A DNA stretch of 64,000 bases, taken from NCBI RefSeq assembly GCF_036250675.1, contig NZ_CP109592.1:1798001-1862000 (forward strand), read 5' to 3'. The DNA comes from Streptomyces sp. NBC_01689. Its GTDB lineage: Bacteria > Actinomycetota > Actinomycetes > Streptomycetales > Streptomycetaceae. Positions 57,987-64,000 of this stretch are shown piece by piece. Within the stretch, counting starts at the first letter, position 1, and each line of letters starts with the position of its first letter. Made by a program: the position numbers and the translations under genes. The notes beneath the pieces were generated by a model. That model worked only from the letters and a program-made list of their open reading frames with translations. It had not been told where the DNA came from and ran no database searches.

Positions 57987-58026
57987 GGGGGGTCCGGTGG
58001 GGGTTCGCGCCCCCGCCGGACCCCCC
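57987..58026 (+). terminator. Terminator of the GH16 gene
   Basis: GGGGGGTCCGGTGGGGG (57987-58003) pairs with 58010-58026 along 17 positions including one U-G wobble, with the loop TTCGCG, 27 bases after the stop. G-runs just upstream (57971-57986) may also form a quadruplex. Confidence 0.75.
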
Positions 58027-58226
58027 GTACATGTCCGCCCGGGTACCGATCCGGGGCTCCGGGTTCCCGTGGTCCCGTGCCGGGCGCGCCTAACGACGGC
58101 GGGACACTCGCCCGTACGGAGCGTGACGGTTCCGGCACGAACCGGGAAGCACGCGCCCCGGCCGACGCCCCCGCGAGAACCGGCACGGCCGCGGGGGCCG
58201 TGACGCGACGGTCAGTGGCCCGGCGG

Positions 58227-58466
58227 TCAGTGGCGCGGCAGCCAGGTGAACTTGTCGCCGCCCACCCAGCGCACCACGTCCGGGTCGTCGAGATCGTGCA
58301 CGGTGATCCCGTAGGCGGCCGCCGTCACGAGAACGTCGGTGATGGCCCTCGCCTCGCAGACCACTTCGCCGTCGATCTCCATGATCCGGAACGGCGGCGT
58401 GCCCGGCTGTACCCCGAGCACCAGGATCCGTGGTTGGGAGATGTGGGGGCTCGCGATTTCGGTCAT
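58227..58466 (-). CDS. Small conserved hypothetical protein (79 aa)
   Basis: TEIASPHISQPRILVLGVQPGTPPFRIMEIDGEVVCEARAITDVLVTAAAYGITVHDLDDPDVVRWVGGDKFTWLPRH-type product, in short: a 79-residue soluble alpha/beta protein ending in WVGGDKFTWLP. I recognise it as a type of small protein common in Streptomyces genomes but with no assigned function. ATG 58466 is the likely start; an upstream GTG at 58493 is possible. It is divergent from the PHP-domain gene. Confidence 0.65.
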   Translation of the reverse strand: MTEIASPHISQPRILVLGVQPGTPPFRIMEIDGEVVCEARAITDVLVTAAAYGITVHDLDDPDVVRWVGGDKFTWLPRH

Positions 58467-58598
58467 GAATAGAGCGTAGATCGATTCGCGCACGTGGGCG
58501 GGGGCGCGCGTCCAGCCGGGTGAGCCGTCCCGCCGTGCGGAGGCGCGACGGCCGGGTGAGGCTGGAAGGGCCCGCGGAGCTGGTGAAAGGGGGCGCCG

Positions 58599-59636
58599 AT
58601 GGACCCCGTCGAGGCCCTGGACCGGATCGCGTTCCTGCTGGAGCGGTCCCAGGCCCCCACCTATCGCGTACGGGCCTTCCGCACCGCCGCCTCCCTGGTG
58701 GCCGGACTCCCCGGCGGAGAGGTCGAGCGGCGCGTGGCCGACCGGACCCTGGAGTCACTGAAGGGCATCGGCCCGAAGACGGCGCAGGTCGTACGGGAGG
58801 CGCTCGACGACCGGACACCCGGCTATCTGGAGGACCTGGAACGGACGGCCGGGGAGCCGCTCGCCCGGGGCGGCGAGGCGCTGCGGGCGCTGCTGCGCGG
58901 CGACTGTCATCTGCACTCCGACTGGTCGGACGGCGGCAGCCCGGTCGAGGCGATGGGCCGGACCGCCGCCCGGCTCGGGCACGAGTGGGCGGTGCTCACC
59001 GACCATTCTCCGCGGCTCACCGTGGCCCGCGGCCTGTCCCCCGACCGTCTGCGGGAACAGCTGGCCGTGGTCGCGGAACTCAATCGCCGGTGGGCCCCGT
59101 TCCGGCTGCTCACGGGGATCGAGTGCGACATCCTCGACGACGGATCGCTGGACCAGGAGCCCGGGCTGCTGGAACGGCTGGACGTCGTGGTGGTGTCGGT
59201 GCACTCCAAACTGCGCATGGACGCGCGGTCGATGACCCGCCGCATGATCGCCGCCGTACGCGATCCGCGCGCGGACGTGCTCGGGCACTGCACGGGCCGC
59301 CTGCTCACCGGGCGCCGCCGGCCCGAGTCGGAGTTCGACGCGGACGCCGTCTTCGCCGCGTGCGCGGAATCGGGCACGGCCGTGGAGATCAACAGCCGCC
59401 CGGAGCGGCTCGACCCGCCGCGCCGGCTGCTGCGGCGGGCGGTCGACGCGGGCGTGCTGTTCTCCGTGGACACCGACGCGCACGCCCCCGGTCAGCTCGA
59501 CTGGCAGATCCACGGCTGCGCGCGGGCCGAGGAGTGCGGGGTGCCCGCCGGACGGGTGATCACCACCTGGACGGCGGACGAACTGCTGACCTGGACCCGG
59601 GACCGGACCCCTCCCTCCCGCGCGGCAGCCCCCTGA
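58599..59636 (+). CDS. PHP-domain protein with N-terminal helix-hairpin-helix
   Basis: A 345-aa protein. Residues about 1-75 resemble the N-terminal HhH of PolX (ALDRIAFLLERSQAPTYRVRAFRTAAS, LKGIGPKTAQVV). The PHP phosphoesterase domain, about 100-320, has metal motifs GDCHLHSDWSDG (HxH), AVLTDHSPRLTVARG, GIECDILDDGSLD, VVVSVHSKLRMD, DVLGHCTG, VEINSRPERLDPP and FSVDTDAHAPGQL (DxH). This is the PolX-like PHP family without the polymerase domain. It could be a phosphatase, nuclease or histidinol-phosphatase-like enzyme. A terminator follows. Confidence 0.88.
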   Translation: MDPVEALDRIAFLLERSQAPTYRVRAFRTAASLVAGLPGGEVERRVADRTLESLKGIGPKTAQVVREALDDRTPGYLEDLERTAGEPLARGGEALRALLRGDCHLHSDWSDGGSPVEAMGRTAARLGHEWAVLTDHSPRLTVARGLSPDRLREQLAVVAELNRRWAPFRLLTGIECDILDDGSLDQEPGLLERLDVVVVSVHSKLRMDARSMTRRMIAAVRDPRADVLGHCTGRLLTGRRRPESEFDADAVFAACAESGTAVEINSRPERLDPPRRLLRRAVDAGVLFSVDTDAHAPGQLDWQIHGCARAEECGVPAGRVITTWTADELLTWTRDRTPPSRAAAP

Positions 59637-59645
59637 CGACGGTGA

Positions 59646-59694
59646 CCGTGGGTGCGGGGCGCCCCGCACGGCCTCCGGCGCCCCGCACCCACGG
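59646..59694 (+). terminator. Terminator of the PHP gene
   Basis: A perfect 18-bp stem (arm 59646-59663 beginning CCGTGGGTGCGG; the reverse arm ends at 59694) with a 13-base loop, 9 bases after the stop. Confidence 0.75.
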
Positions 59695-59750
59695 CCACCG
59701 TCGCCCTCCGTTCCGGGTGACCCACATCACCGCTCCCGCCCTGGTCCGGA

Positions 59751-59778
59751 GGGAACACCGGCGGGTAGTTCCCCGTTG
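59751..59778 (+). promoter_or_regulatory. ECF-type (SigR-like) promoter for a small RNA
   Basis: GGGAAC (59751-59756), 18 bases, GTTG (59775-59778). ECF sigma factors of Streptomyces use GGAA-type -35 boxes, and SigR uses GGGAAT-N18-GTTG. It begins about 8 bases before a structured transcript region and no reading frame follows, so it probably drives the sRNA candidate. Confidence 0.55.
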
Positions 59779-59785
59779 AACCAGC

Positions 59786-59945
59786 CGTGGGTATGGACGG
59801 GACAGTGTCCCCGGGCCTCACCTGTAGCCCACAGGGACGATCGTTCGGCTGAAGCCCTGTGGAGCCCCCCGCCGAGAGGCGACCGCCGTCCGTGCCCACC
59901 ACAGTCGGCCCCGACCGCGATTCCCCCGTCCGGTCGGGGCCTTTC
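59786..59945 (+). ncRNA. Candidate small RNA with closing stem and terminator
   Basis: Downstream of an ECF-type promoter. GTGGGTATGGACGG (59787-59800) pairs with 59886-59899 along 14 positions (two G-U). Inside are an 8-bp hairpin CCACAGGG/CCCTGTGG (59829-59836 with 59855-59862) and smaller elements. A terminator with a U-rich tail ends the unit near 59945, for about 155-160 nt total. No reading frame fits. It could be a 6S-like RNA or another stress-induced sRNA; I cannot decide between these. Confidence 0.5.
59908..59945 (+). terminator. Rho-independent-type terminator
   Basis: GCCCCGACCG (59908-59917) pairs with CGGTCGGGGC (59931-59940), a perfect 10-bp stem with a 13-base loop, followed by CTTTCT, an unusually T-rich tail for this genome. 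It ends the candidate sRNA, since no gene lies directly upstream. Confidence 0.75.
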
Positions 59946-60016
59946 TCCTGCCCGCGGGCGCCGTACGGCCCCGGGGCCGTCGTGACGGACCCCGGTCCCG
60001 GGGCGGCGGCGCGCGG

Positions 60017-60047
60017 TTGACTTCGAGTGCTCTCCAATCCGTAACGT
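60017..60047 (+). promoter_or_regulatory. MerR-type promoter of the SDR gene (19-bp spacer)
   Basis: TTGACT (60017-60022), 19 bases, TAACGT (60042-60047). The long spacer contains TTCGAGTG-CTCTCCAA, an imperfect dyad. Elongated spacers with a dyad between -35 and -10 are the hallmark of MerR-activated promoters. The -10 is 7 bases from the ATG, so the leader is very short. Confidence 0.55.
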
Positions 60048-60053
60048 CGTCGT

Positions 60054-61013
60054 ATGACCACTGCACAGCACAAGATCGGCTCGGGGTTCGGCGCCCGCAG
60101 CACCGCCGACGACGTCCTCCAGGGGATCGACCTCTCCGGGAAGCTCGCGATCGTCACCGGTGGATACTCGGGGCTCGGCCTGGAGACGACGCGCGCGCTC
60201 ACCGCGGCCGGCGCCCACGTCGTCGTCCCCGCACGGCGCCCGGACGTCGCCCGGGAGGCGGTGGCGGCCATCGCCGGTGCCGAGGTGGACGAACTCGACC
60301 TCGGCGACCTCGACAGCGTCCGCGGCTTCGCCGAGCGCTTCCTCGCCTCGGGCCGGACCGTCGACATCATGATCGACAACGCCGGGATCATGGCCTGCCC
60401 GGAGACCCGGGTCGGGCCCGGCTGGGAGGCCCAGTTCGCCACCAACCACCTCGGACACTTCGCGCTCGTCAACCGGCTCTGGCCCGCGATCGAACCCGGT
60501 GGCGCGCGGGTCGTCTCCGTGTCGTCGACCGGCCACCACAACTCCGGCATCCGCTGGGACGACCCGCACTGGCGCGACGGCTACGACAAGTGGGGGGCGT
60601 ACGGGCAGGCGAAGACCGCGAACGTGCTGTTCGCCGTCCACCTCGACCGGCTCGGCCGGGACTTCGGCGTGCGCGCGTTCGCCCTCCACCCCGGCGGCAT
60701 CCTCACACCGCTCCAGCGTCACCTCCCCAAGGAGGAGATGATGGAGCGCGGATGGATCGACGAGAACGGCGTCCCGCTGAACCCCGACGCCTTCAAGTCG
60801 CCCGCCCAGGGCGCCGCGACCCAGGTGTGGGCCGCGACCTCGCCTCAACTCGACGGTCTGGGCGGGGTGTACTGCGAGGACTGCGACATCGCCGAGGTCA
60901 CCCCCGAGGGCGGCGAGCGGACCGGCGTACGGGAGTACGCGATCGATCCGGAGCAGGCGGCCCGGCTGTGGACGCTGTCCGCGGAGCTGACCGGGGTGAA
61001 CGCGTTCGCCTGA
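60054..61013 (+). CDS. Short-chain dehydrogenase/reductase (extended, retinol-dehydrogenase-like)
   Basis: A 319-aa SDR: LAIVTGGYSGLGLETTRALTAAG (TGGxSGLG), VDIMIDNAGIM, VVSVSSTGH (catalytic Ser), YGQAKTANVLFAVHLDR (YxxxK) and ALHPGGILTPLQRHL. The C-terminal YCEDCDIAEVTPEGG is typical of the actinobacterial subfamily. ATG 60054 directly follows a MerR-type promoter, so expression is likely induced by a small molecule sensed by a MerR protein not encoded here. Confidence 0.9.
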   Translation: MTTAQHKIGSGFGARSTADDVLQGIDLSGKLAIVTGGYSGLGLETTRALTAAGAHVVVPARRPDVAREAVAAIAGAEVDELDLGDLDSVRGFAERFLASGRTVDIMIDNAGIMACPETRVGPGWEAQFATNHLGHFALVNRLWPAIEPGGARVVSVSSTGHHNSGIRWDDPHWRDGYDKWGAYGQAKTANVLFAVHLDRLGRDFGVRAFALHPGGILTPLQRHLPKEEMMERGWIDENGVPLNPDAFKSPAQGAATQVWAATSPQLDGLGGVYCEDCDIAEVTPEGGERTGVREYAIDPEQAARLWTLSAELTGVNAFA

Positions 61014-61340
61014 CCCGGCTCCCCTGCACCGCGGCCCGGGCCCGGCTCACCACAGCGGGACAGCCTGGGGGTTCGGGCCCCACCGGGTCCCTCGGCTCCC
61101 TCATCCACCGGATCGACGTGGGCCACCGGCTCCCCGCGACGCCGGCTGCGCCGAGCCGGGCCCGTCCGGGACGAGGGGCCCGGACTCCGGTCCACCGCGA
61201 CCGACGGGACAGGGGGTCGGGCCCACCGCGCCGTAGGTGGACGCGAGTCCGGGGCCACCACGAAGCGGGCGGCCCCGAGACCGGCCCGGCAGGGCGCCGG
61301 GAAGCGGGGCACGGCCAACGCGCCGCGGGGAAGCCCGGGT
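61014..61340. other. Convergent intergenic stretch, no gene
   Basis: Between the SDR and hydrolase stops. Only weak GC-rich inverted elements (for example TGGGG/CCCCA around 61073-61088) and no supportable coding frame. Confidence 0.4.
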
Positions 61341-62240
61341 TCAGGTCCGCCCCGGCCGGGCGGGGCCCCGGGTACCGGCCCGCCCGGACGGCGGCCGGAG
61401 CACGTCCCGGGCACCGGCCGCGAACTCCCGGAGATCCGCCGTGAGCAGGTCCGCGTGGGTCGCGTAGAGACCGTGGCCCGCGTTCTCGTACACCTTGAGT
61501 GTGCCGCCGGGCAGCAGGTCCGCGGCGCGGCGGCCGGTCGGCCCGAGCGGCGCGGACGTGTCGTGGGTGCCGTGCACGACGAGCACGGGGACATCGATCT
61601 TCGGCAGTTCGAGGGTGAGGTCCAACGTGGCGACGAGCTCCCGGAGAGCCGCCCCGGCCCTCGCGGTCGCGCCGTGGCATCGGGCGACCGCCCCGCGGAC
61701 GTACTCAGGGGAGAGGTCGTTGCCGGGCAGGCCGAGGGCGAAGAAGGCGTCGGCTCCCCCGGCGAAGAAGGCGGCCGGGTCGCGGCGGACGGTCTCGTTG
61801 CCGGTCCGGACGACCGCCGGTTCGATGCCCGTCGGATGGTCGGCGGTGCGGACGACGCCCGGCACCACACCGGCCACCAGCACGGCCCGGGCCACCCCGG
61901 CGTCGCGGTGCCGGCTGAGGCAGCGCACGGCCTCCGCGGCCCCGACCGAGTGCCCGACGAGGGTCACGTCGCGCAGATCGAGATGGCGCAGCAGTCCGGC
62001 GACGTCGTCGGCGAGGCTGTCGAGGTCGAAGCCGCCCCACACGTCGTCCGACCGGCCGTGGCCCCGCCGGTCGAGACCGACGCAGCGGAAGCCCTCACCG
62101 GCGAGCGGGAGCGTCTGGAACTCCCACATCCCGGTGTCGAAGTACGAGCCGTTGACGAACACGATCACCGGGCCCTCGGCGGGACCGTGGTCCACGAAGT
62201 GCAGCCGGGTGCCATCGACAGGGCTCTCGAAGTACGGCAT
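61341..62240 (-). CDS. Alpha/beta-hydrolase
   Basis: A 299-aa alpha/beta-fold hydrolase: VIVFVNGSYFDTGMW (oxyanion region; Asn-Gly replaces the usual His-Gly), VGLDRRGHGRSDDVWGGFDLDSLADDV, the nucleophile GHSVGA (Ser98), VLVVHGTHDTSAPL (acid Asp) and ENAGHGLYATH (catalytic His). It is similar to bacterial non-haem haloperoxidase/esterase-type enzymes. A Pro/Arg-rich tail follows residue about 275. ATG 62240 has GGAGGATTTCC upstream. Substrate unknown. Confidence 0.88.
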   Translation of the reverse strand: MPYFESPVDGTRLHFVDHGPAEGPVIVFVNGSYFDTGMWEFQTLPLAGEGFRCVGLDRRGHGRSDDVWGGFDLDSLADDVAGLLRHLDLRDVTLVGHSVGAAEAVRCLSRHRDAGVARAVLVAGVVPGVVRTADHPTGIEPAVVRTGNETVRRDPAAFFAGGADAFFALGLPGNDLSPEYVRGAVARCHGATARAGAALRELVATLDLTLELPKIDVPVLVVHGTHDTSAPLGPTGRRAADLLPGGTLKVYENAGHGLYATHADLLTADLREFAAGARDVLRPPSGRAGTRGPARPGRT

Positions 62241-62380
62241 GGAAATCCTCCGGGGTCCGGTGACGGCGCGTGGGCGCGCCCGGGTTCGTCCCTCATGGTT
62301 CCGGGGAGCGGGCCGCCGGGTCGATTACCCCGGACGTCATGAGGACAGCGCCGGACGGCGGGCCGACGGTCGCCCGGGAC

Positions 62381-62434
62381 CGTACGCCGGTATCCGTACC
62401 CCGGGACCCGTACGCCGGTTTCCCGTACGCCGGT
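62381..62434 (+). repeat. Three direct repeats CGTACGCCGGT
   Basis: Exact copies at 62381-62391, 62409-62419 and 62424-62434 in the 214-bp gap between the hydrolase start and the ROK stop. Function unknown. Confidence 0.55.
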
Positions 62435-62454
62435 GCGGCGCGCGGACCGGCGGG

Positions 62455-63777
62455 TCAGTGCGGCGCCCGCTCCTCCAGGGCGGTGCGCCAGGCCGGGGAG
62501 GGCCCCTCGTTCACGGGCGACGCGCGTCTGCCGCCCCGGGCGAAGAAGTCGGCCAGAGGAAGGATCGCGGCGCCGACCGTCACCGCGTCCGGTCCGAGCC
62601 GGCCGAGGTCGATGGAGACGCGCTGGGCGGGGTAACGCAGGGCGTACGAGGTCGCGTACCGGCGGACGGCGGGCAGGAAGCGGGTGCCGAGCTGGAGGCC
62701 CGCCCAGCCGCCGATGAGGATGCGCTCGGGCTGGAACAGGTTGATCAGGTCGGACAGGCCCGCGCCCAGGTACTCGGCGGTCTCCTCCAGCACGGAGAGG
62801 GCCACCGGGTCGTGCTCGGCGTCCCCTTCGGGATAGGCGGCGGCGAGCATGGCGGTGAGCGCGGTCTCCTCGTCGGTGCCCTCCGGCGGGCGTCCGCCCT
62901 CCTCGCGCCAGCGGTCGAGCAGTGCCTCGGCGCCCGCGTAGGCCTCCAGGCAGCCCAGGGAGCCGCAGCGGCAGCGGCGCCCCCTGACCCGTACGGTCAG
63001 GTGCCCCCACTCGACGGAGCGGCCGTTCTCGACGTCCTCGGTGACCAGGCAGGCGCCGACGCCGGAGCCGAAGAGCACGACGACCGCGTTGCGCGCGCCG
63101 CGGCCGGCGCCGAACCACATCTCGGCCTGGCCGAGGGTACGGGCGCCGTTGTCGGCGAAGTACGGGACGGTGTCGGGGAGTCGGCAGGCCGAGCGGAGCA
63201 GGGACTCCAGCGGGACGGCGTCCCAGCCGATCGTCTGGCCGTGCACCACCGCGCCGCGTTCGGGCGTGCGGGCCACGATGCCGGGGACGCCGATACCGAC
63301 GCCGAGGAGTCGCTCCGGATCGACGCCCGCCTCCGTGAGCACTTCGGCGATGCCGTCGCGGATGTGCCCGACGATGACGTCGACGTCGTACTCCCGGCGC
63401 TGCGAAGGACGGTCGACCTCGAACCCCTGGCGCTCCAACGGCTTCTCGGCGCGGGCGAGTTCGGTGAGGGTGAGGTCGAAGAGCTCGACGCGGACCCGGG
63501 TCTCGCCGACGTCGACGCCGATCATGTGACCGCTGTCGGGCGCCACCCGCAGCAGGGTGCGGGGCCGTCCGCCGTCGGACTCGACGCTGCCGGCCTCCTC
63601 GACCAGTCCGTCGGCGACCAGCTCGGCGACCACGTTGCTGATGGAACCGGAACTCAGTCCGGTGGCCGGGCCCAGTTCGTAGCGGCTCATGGGGCCTTCG
63701 AAATACAAACGTTGCAGTACGGCGGTGCGATTGCCCCGCCGCAGGTCACGCACTGTCCGACCGTTGCGCCCCGCCAT
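62455..63777 (-). CDS. ROK-family transcriptional regulator
   Basis: A 440-aa ROK repressor: winged HTH at about residues 10-75 (TVRDLRRGNRTAVLQRLYFEGPMSRYELGPATGLSSGSISNVVAELVADGLV), then a sugar-kinase-like ROK domain with IGVDVGETRVRVELFDL, LGVGIGVPGIV, EWGHLTVRVRGRRCRCGSLGCLEAYAG (the ROK Zn motif CxCGxxGCLE) and LINLFQPERILIGG. ATG 63777 has GGAAGGGA 5 bases upstream. It is divergent from a secreted-protein gene; a 23-bp site there recurs at the GH16 promoter. Resembles the Rok7B7 type that lies next to a sugar ABC operon, but this is not established here. Confidence 0.9.
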   Translation of the reverse strand: MAGRNGRTVRDLRRGNRTAVLQRLYFEGPMSRYELGPATGLSSGSISNVVAELVADGLVEEAGSVESDGGRPRTLLRVAPDSGHMIGVDVGETRVRVELFDLTLTELARAEKPLERQGFEVDRPSQRREYDVDVIVGHIRDGIAEVLTEAGVDPERLLGVGIGVPGIVARTPERGAVVHGQTIGWDAVPLESLLRSACRLPDTVPYFADNGARTLGQAEMWFGAGRGARNAVVVLFGSGVGACLVTEDVENGRSVEWGHLTVRVRGRRCRCGSLGCLEAYAGAEALLDRWREEGGRPPEGTDEETALTAMLAAAYPEGDAEHDPVALSVLEETAEYLGAGLSDLINLFQPERILIGGWAGLQLGTRFLPAVRRYATSYALRYPAQRVSIDLGRLGPDAVTVGAAILPLADFFARGGRRASPVNEGPSPAWRTALEERAPH

Positions 63778-63827
63778 GTGAATCCCTTCCGGCCTGCCCG
63801 ACCTGCAAGATACAACTGCGCGATCCC

Positions 63828-63872
63828 TTGACGCGACTTTCTTCCGGGTCTTAACTCACGTCCTAAATTAAG
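63828..63872 (+). promoter_or_regulatory. Promoter and ROK-type operator of the gene at the window end
   Basis: TTGACG (63828-63833), 17 bases, TTAACT (63851-63856). Positions 63850-63872 begin CTTAA and end TTAAG and share 19 of 23 bases with 56633-56655 at the GH16 promoter. Both sites overlap the -10, as expected for a repressor site of the adjacent ROK protein. Confidence 0.7.
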
Positions 63873-63944
63873 CCATGAGGGTCGTTCGGGAAGTGAACGG
63901 ACTCCACCCTCCTGGCTCCCTCCGGGAAAGGGACATACGCAGCC

Positions 63945-64000
63945 ATGCGCAGAATCCGAGCCGCGGCCGCCGGTGCGGTCACCATCTCCCTGCTGACCGC
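63945..64000 (+). CDS. N-terminus of an exported protein (partial)
   Basis: ATG 63945 with GGGAAAGGGA upstream opens a frame reading MRRIRAAAAGAVTISLLT to the window end, a basic n-region and hydrophobic core of a signal peptide. Next to a ROK regulator, a sugar-binding lipoprotein of an ABC importer or a secreted glycosidase is most likely. Only 18 residues are visible. Confidence 0.6.
   Translation, partial: MRRIRAAAAGAVTISLLT

Noticed and set aside
59786..59945. Firm assignment of the sRNA as 6S RNA
   Set aside because: Length and a closing stem would fit loosely, but I could not identify a promoter-like central bubble; left as an alternative.
1..64000. CRISPR array or intact insertion sequence
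   Set aside because: No regularly spaced identical repeats of 25-40 bp with unique spacers, and no transposase-like product with flanking inverted repeats.

Overview
The window is high-GC actinobacterial DNA and almost certainly comes from a Streptomyces. The signs are a very strong third-codon-position G/C bias, many GTG and some TTG starts, translationally coupled operons, a complete conservon (cvn) operon with a CYP157-type P450, many TetR, AraC and GlxA regulators, an ECF41 sigma factor, secreted GH16 and amidase enzymes, and a ROK regulator. I saw no rRNA, convincing tRNA, CRISPR array or intact insertion sequence. Gene content is accessory in character, and several genes are visibly decaying.

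Layout. 0-3.4 kb: the tail of a membrane transporter, a universal-stress-type protein, an AraC regulator divergent to a PhyH-type dioxygenase, and a hydrolase. 3.5-9.7 kb: a catabolic operon with a GH114 polygalactosaminidase lipoprotein, an ABC sugar importer, an unknown protein and a GH4 glycosidase, preceded by a structured 5' element and closed by a hairpin. 9.8-18.6 kb: a GT39-like membrane protein, a flavoprotein, a TetR/DUF1348 pair with twin operators, a CYP105-like P450 with its ferredoxin, a LysE exporter, an F420-type oxidoreductase and a CDF transporter. 18.6-23.6 kb: a VOC protein, a frameshifted PNPOx gene, and a TetR / APC permease / amidohydrolase cluster. 23.8-29.8 kb: a wrecked terpene synthase facing a conservon, then a 5'-truncated membrane protein. 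29.8-30.8 kb: a DUF1304-TetR operon behind a 29-bp palindrome.

31.6-44.2 kb is the most interesting part. An ECF41 sigma factor gene (39705-40601) sits among eight promoter-like sites sharing TGTCACA, a 15-16 bp gap and nGTC (six read nGTCAT). They lie upstream of two NmrA-type genes, a SpoIIE-phosphatase/GlxA-regulator fusion, an unknown 132-aa protein, a secreted peptidoglycan amidase, a ferritin-like protein, a cupin and a VOC protein. TGTCACA and CGTC are the known ECF41 promoter elements, so this looks like a locally encoded sigma regulon.

44.2-64 kb: a zinc-type dehydrogenase, an MFS gene with a nonsense codon, a GlxA regulator divergent to an oxidoreductase, a STAS protein, SDR/ArsR genes, a DMT transporter, a second ribose-phosphate pyrophosphokinase, a fragment of a tetracycline ribosomal-protection-type GTPase, DUF4230 and VanZ genes, a secreted GH16-CBM13 glucanase, a PHP protein, a probable small RNA with an ECF-type promoter and its own terminator, an SDR gene behind a MerR-type promoter, a hydrolase, and a ROK regulator divergent to a secreted protein cut off by the window end. 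A 23-bp site at the ROK-side promoter recurs at the GH16 promoter, which suggests one ROK regulon.
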